A DNA stretch of 7,949 bases from Desulfovibrio sp. (GTDB lineage: Bacteria; Desulfobacterota; Desulfovibrionia; Desulfovibrionales; Desulfovibrionaceae), in assembly GCA_003525525.1 (NCBI GenBank), contig DQED01000438.1:1-7949 (forward strand), given 5' to 3'. Both the position numbers and the translations under genes were made by a program. Under the pieces are notes generated by a model. The model saw only the letters and a program-made list of their open reading frames with translations. It was not told the DNA's origin and ran no database searches. Shown piece by piece: positions 7,818 through 7,949 of this stretch. Within the stretch, counting starts at the first letter, position 1; every line of letters begins with the position of its first letter.

Positions 7818-7949
7818 TCAGGCCGCCGGCCCGTAGCCGCCGCCGCCGGGCGTCTCCAGACGCAACCGGTCGCCCGCGTGCAGGCGCACGTGGAACTTGG
7901 CCGGCATGACCATCTCGCCCCGCCGTCGCGTCACCGTATTGACGCCCGG
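7818..7949 (-). CDS. Hydantoinase B/oxoprolinase family protein, C-terminal 43 residues (5' end off the window)
   Basis: The minus-strand frame enters from the right edge and ends at TGA (7820-7818). It contains GVNTVTRR, then LPAKF-like MPAKFHVRL, and ends GDRLRLETPGGGGYGPAA. The closing GD-x-(L/V)-R-(L/I)-ETPGGGGYG is the typical C-terminus of the HyuB family, the large subunits of ATP-dependent hydantoinases, N-methylhydantoinases, acetone carboxylase-like enzymes and 5-oxoprolinases. Substrate cannot be told from this fragment. It lies upstream of tig in the same direction. Small GC-rich hairpins follow (for example CCCGC/GCGGG at 7797-7810) but no T-tailed terminator, so read-through into tig is possible. 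A functional link to proteostasis is not suggested. Confidence 0.8.
   Translation of the reverse strand, partial: PGVNTVTRRRGEMVMPAKFHVRLHAGDRLRLETPGGGGYGPAA

Overview
The window looks like a chromosomal segment of a GC-rich bacterium, probably a deltaproteobacterial sulfate reducer of the Desulfovibrio/Solidesulfovibrio type. This rests on the very high G/C at third codon positions, the sequence style of the Lon, ClpX, ClpP and trigger factor proteins, the gene order tig-clpP-clpX-lon, and the GC-rich palindromic elements after genes that I remember from that group. The genus is inference; no search was possible.

Layout, left to right. Bases 1-164 hold the N-terminal part of an unrecognised minus-strand gene that leaves the window. 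It is divergent from cca (tRNA nucleotidyltransferase with an HD domain, plus strand, 199-1350). Bases 1351-1590 are a 240-base convergent gap between the 3' ends of cca and lon. It holds a good U-tailed terminator for lon and two related palindromic elements, one in the 3' flank of each gene and in opposite orientations. The rest is a minus-strand proteostasis block, in transcription order tig (7619-6273), clpP (6105-5491), clpX (5433-4180) and lon (4050-1591). lon also has a candidate sigma70 promoter of its own just after clpX. At the right edge, 7818-7949, is the C-terminus of a minus-strand hydantoinase B/oxoprolinase-type gene, separated from tig by 197 bases holding a weak candidate tig promoter.

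How the genes work together: trigger factor binds nascent chains at the ribosome exit; ClpX unfolds substrates and feeds them to the ClpP chamber; Lon is an independent ATP-dependent protease. Sharing a locus allows co-regulation of folding and degradation. Cca matures tRNA 3' ends and has no obvious link beyond being a neighbour.

I see no mobile element, CRISPR array, tRNA or rRNA gene, phage gene or defence system, and nothing that amounts to a new multi-gene system. This is a conserved core region. The observations most worth following are a Cca protein about 20 residues short exactly where the flexible loop of CCA-adding enzymes lies (the known hallmark of CC-adding enzymes), the paired palindromic elements between cca and lon, and hairpins in the lon leader, one of which overlaps its ribosome binding site.
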